A DNA stretch of 64,000 nt from Gordonia sp. ABSL11-1 (GCF_030315685.1 NZ_JASXSI010000001.1:372001-436000); one strand, 5' to 3'. Numbered from the stretch's first letter, positions 39,322 to 48,205 are shown. Numbers and translations: made by a program. Notes: generated by a model from the letters alone, not told the origin.

Positions 39322-39328
39322 CGGCGAT

Positions 39329-39694
39329 GTGGGTTCACTACCGTTGTCGCAGGACCGTCTCCCGTCCGATCTCGACACGCTGACCGTCGACGACGTCGCC
39401 CGCCGACTGCGGGTGTCGCCCAACCGGGTACGGACGCTGATCCGGGACCATCATCTGCTCGCCGTCTCCCGCGGCGGTCAGCCCGCGATCCCCGCCGTGT
39501 TCTTCGACGAGCTCGGCATCGTCAAACACTTCAACGGTCTGGTCGAGGTACTGCTCGACGGCGGTTACAGCCGCGACGAGGTGATGACGTGGATGTTCAC
39601 CGTGCAGGACGATCTCGGCATGCATCCCGCCGATGCGCTGCACACGCATTCGGCGCGCGAGGTCATTCGTCGCGCTCAGGCGCAGGCCTTCTGA
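39329..39694 (+). CDS. DNA-binding winged helix protein (Rv2175c type), likely PknL substrate
   Basis: The 121-residue protein has an N-terminal helix-turn-helix LTVDDVARRLRVSPNRVRTLIRDH followed by a small winged segment and a conserved C-terminal helical part (GLVEVLLDGGYSRDEVMTWMF). Rv2175c binds DNA and is phosphorylated by PknL on an N-terminal Thr; the family Thr region is present here near the start (DTLTVDD), but the exact site cannot be assigned. The last 32 bp overlap the 3' end of convergent mptA. Confidence 0.88.
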   Translation: MGSLPLSQDRLPSDLDTLTVDDVARRLRVSPNRVRTLIRDHHLLAVSRGGQPAIPAVFFDELGIVKHFNGLVEVLLDGGYSRDEVMTWMFTVQDDLGMHPADALHTHSAREVIRRAQAQAF

Positions 39695-41264
39695 CCCCGG
39701 ACACTGGTTCGTCGCGGAACCAGCCGACGACGCGTCGTAGCCGCAGCGGATCCGGCCGCACGAGCGACACGGCGGCCAGTGCGGACAACGCAGCGGCCAC
39801 CAGCACCTCGACGGGCTTGTAGAACAGTATCGAGTCGTCGGGCTGGAACACGATCAGCATGAACGTCGAGACGAACACGACCACCGCTCGCACCCGTCCG
39901 GGCAGGGTGAACGCCACCGCGAGACACAGCACCCACGTGTAATACCAGGGGAGCGTGGACGGTTCGAGGACGAGCACCGCGAGCATCGCCCACACCATGC
40001 CGGCCATCGCCGAACGTTCGCCCCGCCGATGAGTGCACCACAGGACCACGAGGACGAGCGCCAGCACCACCCAGCCGACGGCCCGGGTCACCGCCAACAC
40101 CGGCTGCAGGTTCAGGGCGACGAACGGCGATGCCACGAGCGTCACCACGTGTCCGGCCAGGGTGGGCAGGGTGAACCAGTTGATGATCTGATCGGCGAAG
40201 CCCAGACCGGAGAGCCATCCGAATCCGAGACCCACTGCGGCCGTACAGATGGCGAACACCCCCACCGTGATCCCGATGACAGCGGCGAACACACCGACGA
40301 CGTCGGTGGGACGGACCGGGCGTCGTGCGCGGATGTGCGCCAACCAGATCCACACCATGAACGGAATGGCGATGCCGGCGGTCACCTTGATCGACACCGC
40401 CAGACCGAGCACGACGAGCCCGGGTATGTGGCGGCCGGTGACCACCAGGGTGACCCCGGCGACGAGGACTCCCATCATCAGCAGTTCGACGTGCGCACCG
40501 GACACCAGGTGGATGAGGATCATCGGATTGGCCAGCGCCAGCCACAGACCGGCCTGGGGCGACGCCCCGAAATGGTCGGCGAGTCGGGGAATCGCCCACA
40601 GCGCCAGCAGGAGTCCGGGCAATAGTGCGATCCGGACGGCGTACACGCCCAGAATCGCGTGGTCGCCGGTGATCTCGGTGATGCCCCGCATCACCCCGAC
40701 GAAGAACGGTCCGTAGGGCGCCGTCGTGGTGGCCCACACCTGCGCCATGCTGTCGAGCAGTGGCCCGGGATGGTGGGCCGGGCCGTCGACGTAGGGGTCG
40801 AATCCCTCACGGAACACCGCTCCCTGGCCCAGGTAGGCGTACACGTCGCGGCTGTACACGGGGACGGCCACCGCGAGGGGTGCCGCCCATGCGAGGATGC
40901 CGAGCCCCATCGTGCGCACGGTCGGCTGGGCCACGGTCGCAGGTGCGGTCGACGCACTGCTGTCGGGGCGCCGATCTGCCGGGCGGCGTACGACCCTACG
41001 TCCGAGGCGGACCCAGGCGATGACCATCGTCGCGACGCCGAGCCAGAAGATGGTGCCGAACAGCGTCTTTCCGTGTCCGTAGGAGATCGAGGCGAGTCCG
41101 AGGTCCTGTGCGACGGTGCTGTTGCGGGCGATGTCGCCGACCCCGAAACTGCCGACGCAGACGGCGATCGCGCCCACCAGCCCGAGCAACAGGTCGCCGA
41201 GCCCGGCCGAGCGCCGTCGCTCCGTCGGCCCGGATGGCGACACGTCGTCGCGGGTGGTGGTCAC
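39663..41264 (-). CDS. mptA: Alpha-(1->6)-mannopyranosyltransferase
   Basis: The 533-residue GT-C protein matches Rv2174 (MptA), which extends the alpha-1,6-mannan backbone of LM/LAM from polyprenyl-phosphomannose. About 13 membrane segments are visible. The first-loop acidic motif is PVYSRDVYAYLGQGAVF, followed by GFDPYVDGP and WATTTAPYGPFFV. The GTG start overlaps the polyprenyl synthase stop (GTGA), so the two genes are coupled, which ties mannan elongation to isoprenoid carrier supply. The 3' end overlaps the convergent Rv2175c-type gene. Confidence 0.9.
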   Translation of the reverse strand: MTTTRDDVSPSGPTERRRSAGLGDLLLGLVGAIAVCVGSFGVGDIARNSTVAQDLGLASISYGHGKTLFGTIFWLGVATMVIAWVRLGRRVVRRPADRRPDSSASTAPATVAQPTVRTMGLGILAWAAPLAVAVPVYSRDVYAYLGQGAVFREGFDPYVDGPAHHPGPLLDSMAQVWATTTAPYGPFFVGVMRGITEITGDHAILGVYAVRIALLPGLLLALWAIPRLADHFGASPQAGLWLALANPMILIHLVSGAHVELLMMGVLVAGVTLVVTGRHIPGLVVLGLAVSIKVTAGIAIPFMVWIWLAHIRARRPVRPTDVVGVFAAVIGITVGVFAICTAAVGLGFGWLSGLGFADQIINWFTLPTLAGHVVTLVASPFVALNLQPVLAVTRAVGWVVLALVLVVLWCTHRRGERSAMAGMVWAMLAVLVLEPSTLPWYYTWVLCLAVAFTLPGRVRAVVVFVSTFMLIVFQPDDSILFYKPVEVLVAAALSALAAVSLVRPDPLRLRRVVGWFRDEPVSGVRRPAPERDE

Positions 41265-42424
41265 GTCGAGCGGTGTGCGATCCGGTGGGCGAACCCGGTG
41301 AGTTCGGCACGGATCGGGGTGGGCAGACCGGCGCCGTCAAGCGTGGCGAGCGCGGACTCGAGGACTGTCGAGATCCGCTGCTCGATCTCGTCGACGGCGC
41401 CGACATCGACGAGAAGTGCTCGGGCCGAACCGACTTCGGAATCGGTGAGTTCTCGGCCGACGGCATCGCGCAGCCGGGCGGCGAGTTCGGGATCGCGGTC
41501 GGCGGCGCGGGCCAGTCCGACCGCGAGCAGCGCCGTGCGTTTTCCTGCGACGAGATCGTCGCCGGAGGGCTTGCCGGTGCGCTCGGGATCTCCGAAGACG
41601 CCGAGCAGGTCGTCGCGTAGCTGGAACGCGATCCCCAGGTCATGACCGATGGACCGGAGATCGGAGATCAGCGCCTGCGGCGCGGAGGCGAGGGTCGCAC
41701 CGAGTTCCAGCGGACGCGCCACCGTGTAGGCGGCGGTCTTGAACCGCATCACCCGGTAGGCCGCGTCGACGGACTCCTCGCCGCCCGCCTCGTTGACGAT
41801 GTCGAGGTACTGGCCACCGAGCACCTCGGTGCGCATCGACGACCACACCCGTCCCACGGCCGCCGGCAGCGGTCGTGGCGGTGTGATGGCCGCCGCGTCG
41901 CCGGGGACGTGTCCGTGCACGAGGTCGTCGGCCCACGCCAGCGCGAGATCTCCCATGAGGATCGCGGCCGCCACCCCGTGATGCCCGGGATCGCCGGCCC
42001 AGCCGTCGGCCCGGTGGCGTCGTTCGAAGTCGCGATGGACCGTCACCCGTCCACGCCGGGTGTCGGACCGGTCGATGATGTCGTCGTGGATCAGCGCGCA
42101 GGCCTGCACCAGCTCGAGTGAGGCGGCGACCCGGAGCGCATCGGAGTCGTCGGGCGAGTCGGGCCTCGTCGGGTCGGCGTCGTCGCCGGGTGGGGGTCCC
42201 GACGTGGCGGTGCGTCCGGCGAGCCATCCTGCGTAGGCGAAGGTCGCGCGGACGCGCTTTCCGCCCTGCAGGACGAAGTCACGGACGACCTCGGCGGCGG
42301 CCCCGACCTGCGGGTCGATGTCCGCCGCGACGGGCCCCGCATGGTCGAAGAACGCCGCGAGGACGGATTCGACGGCCGCGGGTACATCGTCGAGAGCGGC
42401 GGGTACGGGCAGCGCGGAGGTCAC
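41261..42424 (-). CDS. idsA2: Polyprenyl (geranylgeranyl-type) diphosphate synthase
   Basis: The 387-residue trans-isoprenyl synthase has GGKRVRATFAYAGW, the first Asp-rich motif DDIIDRSDTRRG, RFKTAAYT and the second Asp-rich motif FQLRDDLLGVFGD. It matches IdsA2 (Rv2173). Chain length cannot be read with confidence. A -10 hexamer lies 6 nt from the GTG start. Confidence 0.92.
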   Translation of the reverse strand: MTSALPVPAALDDVPAAVESVLAAFFDHAGPVAADIDPQVGAAAEVVRDFVLQGGKRVRATFAYAGWLAGRTATSGPPPGDDADPTRPDSPDDSDALRVAASLELVQACALIHDDIIDRSDTRRGRVTVHRDFERRHRADGWAGDPGHHGVAAAILMGDLALAWADDLVHGHVPGDAAAITPPRPLPAAVGRVWSSMRTEVLGGQYLDIVNEAGGEESVDAAYRVMRFKTAAYTVARPLELGATLASAPQALISDLRSIGHDLGIAFQLRDDLLGVFGDPERTGKPSGDDLVAGKRTALLAVGLARAADRDPELAARLRDAVGRELTDSEVGSARALLVDVGAVDEIEQRISTVLESALATLDGAGLPTPIRAELTGFAHRIAHRST

Positions 42425-42430
42425 CCTGCC

Positions 42431-42436
42431 AGGCTA
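42431..42436 (-). promoter_or_regulatory. Putative -10 element for leaderless idsA2 mRNA
   Basis: Minus-strand TAGCCT, GGCAGG, GTG; spacing 6 nt. Divergent from metF, whose own -10 is at 42507. Confidence 0.45.
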
Positions 42437-42506
42437 GTGTCACGACCGGCGGAGGCCACCGCCCGGTCGCCGGGAGACGGGGCGGCGGTCCGGGGGGCGC
42501 CATCCG

Positions 42507-42512
42507 TACAAT
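42507..42512 (+). promoter_or_regulatory. Putative -10 element for leaderless metF mRNA
   Basis: TACAAT lies 6 nt before the metF GTG. It is close to the sigma70-type consensus TATAAT. Confidence 0.55.
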
Positions 42513-42518
42513 GTCCAG

Positions 42519-43481
42519 GTGACCTCATCCGCCAACCCGGCTCCCTCCATCCTCGATCGGCTCTCCGCGCCCCACCGGGGCCCCGTGCCGTTCTCGGTGG
42601 AGTTCTTCCCGCCCAAGGACGCCGAGGCGGAAGCCCGCCTGTGGCGTGCGGTGCGGACCTTCGAGCGACTGGGACCGGCGTTCGTCTCGATGACCTACGG
42701 CGCCGGCGGATCGACACGAGATCGCACCGTCCGGATCACCGGAGAGCTCGCGGCACAGACGACCCTGCTGCCCGTCGCCCATCTCACCGCGGTCAATCAC
42801 AGCATCGCCGAACTGCGGGCATTGGTGGGCGCCTACGCAGATCAGGGCATCACCAACATCCTCGCGTTGCGTGGCGACCCGCCGGGGGATCCCCTCGGCG
42901 ACTGGGTCCGGCATCCCGACGGCGTCGAGTACGCCGAGGACCTCGTGCGGCTGATCGACGACCTCGGCGACTTCCATGTGGGCGTCGCCTCGTTCCCCGA
43001 AGGTCATCACCGGGCGCCCGATCTCGATCACGACACCCGCGCGCTGGTGAACAAGCTCCGTGCCGGTGCGGAGTACTCCATCACACAGATGTTCTTCGAC
43101 GTCGAGGACTTCCTCCGCCTTCGCGACCGCGTCTCGCGGGCCGACCCGGAGCAGGGCGCCAAACCGCTCATCCCGGGCATCATGCCGATCACCTCGCTGG
43201 CCACCGTCCGCCGCATGACGGAACTGTCGGGCTCGGTGATCCCACCGGATGTCTACGCACGTTTCGCCGACGCGGCCGGGGACGGCCCCGAGGAGAACCG
43301 TGAGGCCGTGCGAGCGGTCGGCATCGACTTCGCGACCGAGATGGCCGGTCGGCTGATCGCCGAAGGCGTTCCGTGCCTGCACTTCTGCAGCCTGAACTTC
43401 GCCAAGGCGACCAGCGAGGTGCTCGAGCGTCTCGGGGTCGACACGAGTTCGGTACTGCCCGCCACCAGCGCCGCGCGCTGA
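42519..43481 (+). CDS. metF: Methylenetetrahydrofolate reductase
   Basis: The 320-residue TIM-barrel flavoenzyme reduces methylene-THF to methyl-THF for methionine synthesis. Typical MetF elements are FSVEFFPPKDAEAE, SMTYGAGGSTRDRT, ILALRGDPPGD, GVASFPEGH, KLRAGAEYSITQMFFD and PGIMPITS. This is the classical MetF sequence type rather than the shorter divergent Rv2172c type. Confidence 0.95.
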   Translation: MTSSANPAPSILDRLSAPHRGPVPFSVEFFPPKDAEAEARLWRAVRTFERLGPAFVSMTYGAGGSTRDRTVRITGELAAQTTLLPVAHLTAVNHSIAELRALVGAYADQGITNILALRGDPPGDPLGDWVRHPDGVEYAEDLVRLIDDLGDFHVGVASFPEGHHRAPDLDHDTRALVNKLRAGAEYSITQMFFDVEDFLRLRDRVSRADPEQGAKPLIPGIMPITSLATVRRMTELSGSVIPPDVYARFADAAGDGPEENREAVRAVGIDFATEMAGRLIAEGVPCLHFCSLNFAKATSEVLERLGVDTSSVLPATSAAR

Positions 43482-43523
43482 CGGTCGTACCCGTCGTCGG
43501 ACCGCAGGTTCCCGCTCAGTCGG

Positions 43524-44348
43524 TCACTTGCCCGACGACACCGTCGTGCGCGAGCTCGTCCGGCGGGGACGACCCGGCCGGGGACTGCGGTCACGCTTGC
43601 GGTAGGCGAGCAGGGCGATCGCCGCGACGGTCACGAGGCAGAGCAGCGCCAGGAACCATGACCAGCTGCTGACCGCCGCCGTGGCGGGATCGGCGTAGGT
43701 CGCGTCGGCACTGAAGTCCGACGGTTTGCGCGGCTCGGGGGTCCACGTCACCGTGTTCTCGCCGACCTGCTCCCCGTTGGTCGCCGTGACCGGACCGGCG
43801 AAGGTGACCGTCAACTGCACGAGGTCGCGCGCCGGGGTCAGATCACTCAGGTCCGCACTCCCACGGAATCGGACGACGTCGCCGTTGCGCTTGGCGGTCA
43901 GGTCCATGCTCATGGCCGAATCGCCGAAGGACGCGGCCACGATGTCGCCGAGCTGGCTGAACTGACCCGCGGTCAGGTCGGTGAACACCGCGCGCGTTCC
44001 GACGCGCGGGATCTCCTGCTGGTCTGCACCGTTCGTGTCGTCGTCATCGGCGCCGGGTGTCGTCGACGGAGCGGAGTCACCCGGGGTCGTCGGCGGAGCC
44101 TGCGACTCGGATTCCGGGACCGTGCTGTACTCGCTCACGCTGACGGCAGACGTCATCGACTCCGGTATGTCGAGCTTCGGCGCACCCCGGGGATTGTCCG
44201 GGGACGTGGCCACGACGACAGTGCCCGAGTAGCGGTCGCCGACGGTCGTCGAACGCTCCAGACATCCGGTGAGCAGGGGAGCAGCGGCGATCAGGGACAG
44301 CAGCATCACGATCGCAGACCAGCGGGATGACGAACGCACGCAGCTCAT
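43524..44348 (-). CDS. lppM: LppM-like lipoprotein
   Basis: The 274-residue protein has a lipobox LLTGC near residue 30, a Ser/Thr/Pro-rich acidic linker (about 70-110), a beta-rich domain, a C-terminal membrane helix (WFLALLCLVTVAAIALLAY) and a basic tail. Lipidation site plus C-terminal helix fit LppM (Rv2171), implicated in mycobacterial surface lipid display. The start is the ATG at 44348; the frame is open upstream but crosses the next gene. Confidence 0.85.
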   Translation of the reverse strand: MSCVRSSSRWSAIVMLLSLIAAAPLLTGCLERSTTVGDRYSGTVVVATSPDNPRGAPKLDIPESMTSAVSVSEYSTVPESESQAPPTTPGDSAPSTTPGADDDDTNGADQQEIPRVGTRAVFTDLTAGQFSQLGDIVAASFGDSAMSMDLTAKRNGDVVRFRGSADLSDLTPARDLVQLTVTFAGPVTATNGEQVGENTVTWTPEPRKPSDFSADATYADPATAAVSSWSWFLALLCLVTVAAIALLAYRKRDRSPRPGRPRRTSSRTTVSSGK

Positions 44349-44409
44349 GGTGCCAGACCCGGGTCGTCGAACCACTCCGACGCACCCGGACGGAGCCGAG
44401 ACCGCGTCT

Positions 44410-46023
44410 TCATCGGCGGCGCCGCAGCGCAAGCCGGGCCGAGATCCGGCCGCTGGCGCCGGTGACCCCACCGCCTGGATGGGTCGATGCTCCGGCGAGC
44501 AGGATGCCGTCGGCGCCAGGCACCCGATGTCCGGCGAGGTCGGGATGCGGCCGCCAGAAGAACATCTGATCGATGCTCATCTCGACGTGCATGATGTTGC
44601 CGCCGAGCAGCCCGAGCTCCTGCTCGAGATCGGCGGGCGTCTGGACGTGCGTGTGCACGATCCGGTCGGCGAAACCCGGCGCGTGACGATCGAGTTCCGC
44701 GACGACGGCGGCCGCCGCCTCCGGACCTGCCTCCGCCCACGTCCGTCTCCCGGTCAGCCGATACGGGTGCCACTGCGCCCACACATTCACCAGGTGGCGC
44801 CCGGCAGGTGCGAGAGTCGGATCGATCGCCGAGTAGCCCATCGCCACACAGGCCGGGCGCTCCGGGAGTTCACCGACCGACGCCGACGCATGTGCCCGGC
44901 GCAACTGCGCGCGGTCGGTCACCAGCAGACCGAGTCCGGAATGCACGCCGTGGGCCGGGAGGTCCGACGGCAGGTCCGGGTACTCGGGCAGGGCGTCGGT
45001 GCCCAGCCGCACCGCCATACCGATGCCGTCGCCGACGACGATCTGAGACCGCCAGCGCCGCAGTGTGTCCGGATCGTGGCCACCGGCTGCCAGCAGATCC
45101 ATCGTCGTCAGCACGTGACAGGCCGCGACGATCGTCGTCGCGCACTGCGCGGGTCCGCCGTCGGTCTCGACCCGCCAGTGATCGCCGCACGGCGCGATCG
45201 AGGTGGCCGCATGGCCGAGCAGCACCTCGCCGCCGTCGGCGGCGAGTCGACGCAGCAAGGCCGCGGTCAGTGCACCGCTGCCGCCGATCGCGCGTCCGGG
45301 CGGGATGTCGTGCTGCAACGCGGCGAAACCGATCATCGGCGCGGTGCCGGGCGCGTTCATCGGTGGCCCGGACTGCGCCCCGAACCAGGCCAGCGCGGCC
45401 TTGAGCGGTTCGGCGGTGAACCACCGGTCGAGCAACGAGTCGCCCGAGGCCATCAGTTCCTGGGTGAGCGAGGCCATGGCCCCGGTCCGCCGTCCGATCG
45501 GCCCGGTGCGTGCCGTCGTCGCCGTGCCGGTAAGCCCGGAGAACGCGGTGGCGAACCGTGCGGGGTCGGGAGATGAGTAGAACGACTCCATGACCGCACG
45601 GGCACGTGGTCGCCACACGCCGACGAACCGACGGTAGGCGTCGGCGTCGGCGGCGCCGACGGCGCGTTCGATCGATGCGCAGGTGGCGTCGAGATCGGTC
45701 CGGAACACGATGGGTGCCGTGGTGTCGGTGCCCGGGCTGAAGGCCCACGGATCGCAGTCGACGTAGTGCAGGCCGTACTCGGCGAGCGACAGTTCGTCGA
45801 GGATCGGTGCGTGCCGGATCATCAGGTGCGCCGACGAACCCCGGTCGACGCGGTAGCCTGGGAACCGCTCGATCGTGGAGACGGCGCCGCCGGGCACCGT
45901 GTCACGTTCGACGACACGGACCGATCGCCCGGCCTGGGCGAGGTAGGCGGCCGCCACGAGTCCGTTGTGTCCTGCGCCGACGACGACAGCGTCGACGTGC
46001 CCATGCGCCGCGGAGGCGGTCAT
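44410..46023 (-). CDS. NAD(P)/FAD-dependent oxidoreductase (CrtI/PYROXD2-like)
   Basis: The 537-residue flavoprotein has an N-terminal Rossmann motif VVVGAGHNGLVAAAYLAQAG with the acidic VVERD, GGSGALTAALLRRL and a C-terminal FAD-binding ASTHPGGGVTGASGR. It resembles the phytoene-desaturase-like group including PYROXD2; no carotenoid genes lie nearby, so the substrate is unknown. Its ATG overlaps the GNAT stop (ATGA), indicating co-translation. Confidence 0.85.
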   Translation of the reverse strand: MTASAAHGHVDAVVVGAGHNGLVAAAYLAQAGRSVRVVERDTVPGGAVSTIERFPGYRVDRGSSAHLMIRHAPILDELSLAEYGLHYVDCDPWAFSPGTDTTAPIVFRTDLDATCASIERAVGAADADAYRRFVGVWRPRARAVMESFYSSPDPARFATAFSGLTGTATTARTGPIGRRTGAMASLTQELMASGDSLLDRWFTAEPLKAALAWFGAQSGPPMNAPGTAPMIGFAALQHDIPPGRAIGGSGALTAALLRRLAADGGEVLLGHAATSIAPCGDHWRVETDGGPAQCATTIVAACHVLTTMDLLAAGGHDPDTLRRWRSQIVVGDGIGMAVRLGTDALPEYPDLPSDLPAHGVHSGLGLLVTDRAQLRRAHASASVGELPERPACVAMGYSAIDPTLAPAGRHLVNVWAQWHPYRLTGRRTWAEAGPEAAAAVVAELDRHAPGFADRIVHTHVQTPADLEQELGLLGGNIMHVEMSIDQMFFWRPHPDLAGHRVPGADGILLAGASTHPGGGVTGASGRISARLALRRRR

Positions 46024-46709
46024 GAGTGGCCCCGCGGGTCGTCGGCGGCGAGCGGCAGCGACCGGCCGAGGAAGGCGAACGGCCGAGGGTCGCCGGTGAA
46101 CGTGAAATGGCGCAGCACGTCGACGAATCCGAGTCGGCGGTACAGGGACCACGCGCGGTTGTCCTCGGCGGCGATCTCCGGGGTCGACAGCAACACCGAA
46201 CGCTCGGTCCTGCCCGTGAGCAGTCGATGCAGCAGCCACTCGCCGATCCCGCGGCCCTGCGCCGACGGATGCACGTGCAGTTCGGTCAGTTCGAAGTAGT
46301 CACGGGTGACCTCGTCGATGTCGGCGTCGGGATGACCGGACTGACGCAGACCGAGCCTCAGCTGCTGATTCCACCACTGATCGCGGGCGCCCCGGTATCC
46401 GTACGCGATGCCGATGAGGATCTCGGTGTCGTCGACGGCCACCGGCCGGGACAGCCTGCGACGGACGACGTCGGGGGCGCGCACATCGGTCGGCGCAACG
46501 GTGGCCACCGCGCCGACGGCACGCCACCCGGGCCGTGAGATGTGGTCGCGCCACAGCGCCGCCCGGTGGATCTCGGTGCCGCGCGGATAGTTCATCGCGG
46601 TCACGTAGATGTCGAGGGCGGGTTCGAGCCAGATGCGGGCATCCTGCCCGGTCAGGTCAACGAGGCGGATCGTCAACGAACGTCTGTCCTCTCGTCGAAC
46701 TCTCGGCAT
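46020..46709 (-). CDS. GNAT family N-acetyltransferase (Rv2170 type)
   Basis: The 229-residue protein has the GNAT acetyl-CoA motif VHPSAQGRGIGEWLL followed by LYRRLGFVDVLRHF. It resembles Rv2170, reported as a lysine acetyltransferase acting on isocitrate lyase; that activity is not shown here. The ATG at 46709 is used; a TTG 11 codons later would begin at LTIRLVDLTG. It shares an intergenic region with the HEPN gene that contains a LexA box 54 bp upstream of this start. Confidence 0.82.
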   Translation of the reverse strand: MPRVRREDRRSLTIRLVDLTGQDARIWLEPALDIYVTAMNYPRGTEIHRAALWRDHISRPGWRAVGAVATVAPTDVRAPDVVRRRLSRPVAVDDTEILIGIAYGYRGARDQWWNQQLRLGLRQSGHPDADIDEVTRDYFELTELHVHPSAQGRGIGEWLLHRLLTGRTERSVLLSTPEIAAEDNRAWSLYRRLGFVDVLRHFTFTGDPRPFAFLGRSLPLAADDPRGHS

Positions 46710-46726
46710 CCGTGCCGGCGGTCGTC

Positions 46727-46755
46727 TTGAAGGTGGGGCCTGCGCTAGCTATATT
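46727..46755 (+). promoter_or_regulatory. Near-consensus promoter ahead of the HEPN gene
   Basis: TTGAAG (46727-46732) and TATATT (46750-46755) are separated by exactly 17 nt. This AT-rich element is unusually good for this GC-rich genome. The predicted start near 46762 abuts the LexA box. Confidence 0.65.
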
Positions 46756-46762
46756 GAATATG

Positions 46763-46778
46763 TCGAACGGGTGTTCGA
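46763..46778. promoter_or_regulatory. LexA (SOS) box
   Basis: TCGAACGGGTGTTCGA is a perfect match to the actinobacterial/Gram-positive-type LexA consensus TCGAAC-N4-GTTCGA. It lies at the predicted start site of the rightward promoter, where a repressor would block initiation, and 54 bp from the GNAT start on the other strand. Confidence 0.82.
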
Positions 46779-46941
46779 TGAATCAGCCTCCGCAAGCTGT
46801 TCTGGCCACCCCGCCGACCCACACGCCGGGCCGGCGGCGAACGAGGGAAGCGTTTGCTGTCGGTCCGGCGTTGTACAAAGCAGTGACACCGCGAGCCGCG
46901 GTCCGACGAACACAGTACGACCAGCACCGAGGAGGTGTGAG

Positions 46942-47415
46942 ATGCCCGGCCACCCGTCGACGACGCGTTCGGCGTCGGACATCGATCCGATCGTCGTCCG
47001 TCGGAGTCGTGACCTGCTCGATCGTGCCGAGATCCTGTTCGAGAACGCCGACGGTGTCGAGGACGGCGCCGAACGCTTCCGTCAGTACTACCTGACCGCA
47101 CTGCGTGCCGCCGGCGCGGCGATCGAGATCCATGAACCGTCGATCCGGCCGGTCCGCCGCAGGCATTCGCGCAACGCCTGGAATCGTCTCCCGGTCGTGG
47201 TGCCGGAGCTCGCCGGACATGCCGACTTCTTCGCTGCCCGGTCGCAGACGCGGCTGGACATCGAGTCCGGACTCGTCCGCACCCTCGACGATCGCTCGAT
47301 CGGGGCGATGCGCCGACAGGTCATCGCATTGCTCGATGACGTCGAAACGCTTCTCATCGCGTACGAGCAGGGCAAGCTGACGCATCAGAATGCGCGCCCA
47401 GATCGGACGGCGTGA
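46942..47415 (+). CDS. SAV_6107-type HEPN family protein
   Basis: The 157-residue, mostly helical protein resembles the SAV_6107 HEPN group found near the dcw cluster in actinobacteria. Visible parts are RRSRDLLDRAEILFENAD, ERFRQYYLTALRAAGAAIEIHEP, RHSRNAWNRLPVVVPEL and HADFFAARSQTR. HEPN domains can be RNases or nucleotide-binding helpers; a strict RX4-6H motif is not certain here. GGAGG lies 8 nt before the ATG. The LexA box and promoter about 170 bp upstream suggest DNA-damage induction. Confidence 0.82.
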   Translation: MPGHPSTTRSASDIDPIVVRRSRDLLDRAEILFENADGVEDGAERFRQYYLTALRAAGAAIEIHEPSIRPVRRRHSRNAWNRLPVVVPELAGHADFFAARSQTRLDIESGLVRTLDDRSIGAMRRQVIALLDDVETLLIAYEQGKLTHQNARPDRTA

Positions 47416-47581
47416 CATGACCCATTCGACCCAACCTCGGGTAATGGTGGTCGCCGGGAGATTCTGCTCGTATCATGGCAGATGAAGCCGTGGACGACGG
47501 CTGGACGGCGTCGACAGCGCGTGTGATCTCAGTGGTCGTATGTTGCTCGGGGCCGGTGGAGTTTGGGAGTTAGGAGGGTCG

Positions 47582-47989
47582 GTGCCTCTTTCGGAGCACG
47601 AGCAGCGGATGCTCGAACAGATCGAAAGCGCTCTGTATGCCGAAGACCCGAAGTTCGCGTCGAGTGTCAAGCATCGTCGCCTCGGGAGGTCCAGTGGCCG
47701 GCGGCGCCTGCAGGCGATCGCCATCTTCGTGGTGGGTCTGGTCCTCCTCGTCGGCGGACTCATCATCGATGTCCGGGTCGGCGGATTCCCGATCGTCAGT
47801 CTCGTCGGCTTCCTGATCATGTTCGGGGCGGGATTGCTCGCGCTCTGGGGCGGCGGCGACGGCAAGGCCGCATCCGCTTCCGCCAAGGGTGCGGGCGACG
47901 GTGCCAAGGAGTCGCGCGGCGGGGGACCGAAGCGCAAGTTCTCCGAACGCATGGAAGACCGCTTCAACAGGCGCTTCGAGCAGGAATAG
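47582..47989 (+). CDS. DUF3040 membrane protein
   Basis: The 135-residue protein begins PLSEHEQRMLEQIESALYAEDPKFAS, the DUF3040 signature (Rv2169c type), followed by two membrane helices (about residues 43-90) and a charged tail ending in a basic RMEDRFNRRFEQE. Function unknown; it commonly precedes mraZ in actinobacteria. The GTG start has AGGAGG about 6 nt upstream. Confidence 0.9.
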   Translation: MPLSEHEQRMLEQIESALYAEDPKFASSVKHRRLGRSSGRRRLQAIAIFVVGLVLLVGGLIIDVRVGGFPIVSLVGFLIMFGAGLLALWGGGDGKAASASAKGAGDGAKESRGGGPKRKFSERMEDRFNRRFEQE

Positions 47990-48025
47990 ACATCGGCCGG
48001 ACTTCTCCGGCCGACACAGGTTCTC

Positions 48026-48061
48026 ACTGAGGCCGCACACCGAGTGGTGTGCGGCCTCAGT
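48026..48061 (+). terminator. Terminator after the DUF3040 gene
   Basis: A perfect 16-bp stem (48026-48041 with 48046-48061) with loop GAGT, followed by CGTGTG. It separates the DUF3040 transcript from the mraZ promoter. Confidence 0.8.
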
Positions 48062-48136
48062 CGTGTGCCTGGCCGGGTGTACCCGGGGGTTTGTCCCTGT
48101 CGCATCGGTGTTCCCCGTGGTGCCGCGCCCCGTGTT

Positions 48137-48205
48137 TGCATTCCCCACGGCGCCCCACCTGCATTCCCCACGGCGCCCCACCTGCATGCCCCACTTCGCC
48201 CCACG
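48137..48205 (+). repeat. Three 23-bp tandem repeats upstream of mraZ
   Basis: Units begin at 48137, 48160 and 48183; the first two are identical (core TGCATTCCCCACGGCGCC), the third has a few changes. Purpose unknown. There is no protein in frame worth calling. Confidence 0.9.

Noticed and set aside
48137..48205. CRISPR array
   Set aside because: Units are contiguous with no spacers and no cas genes are present.
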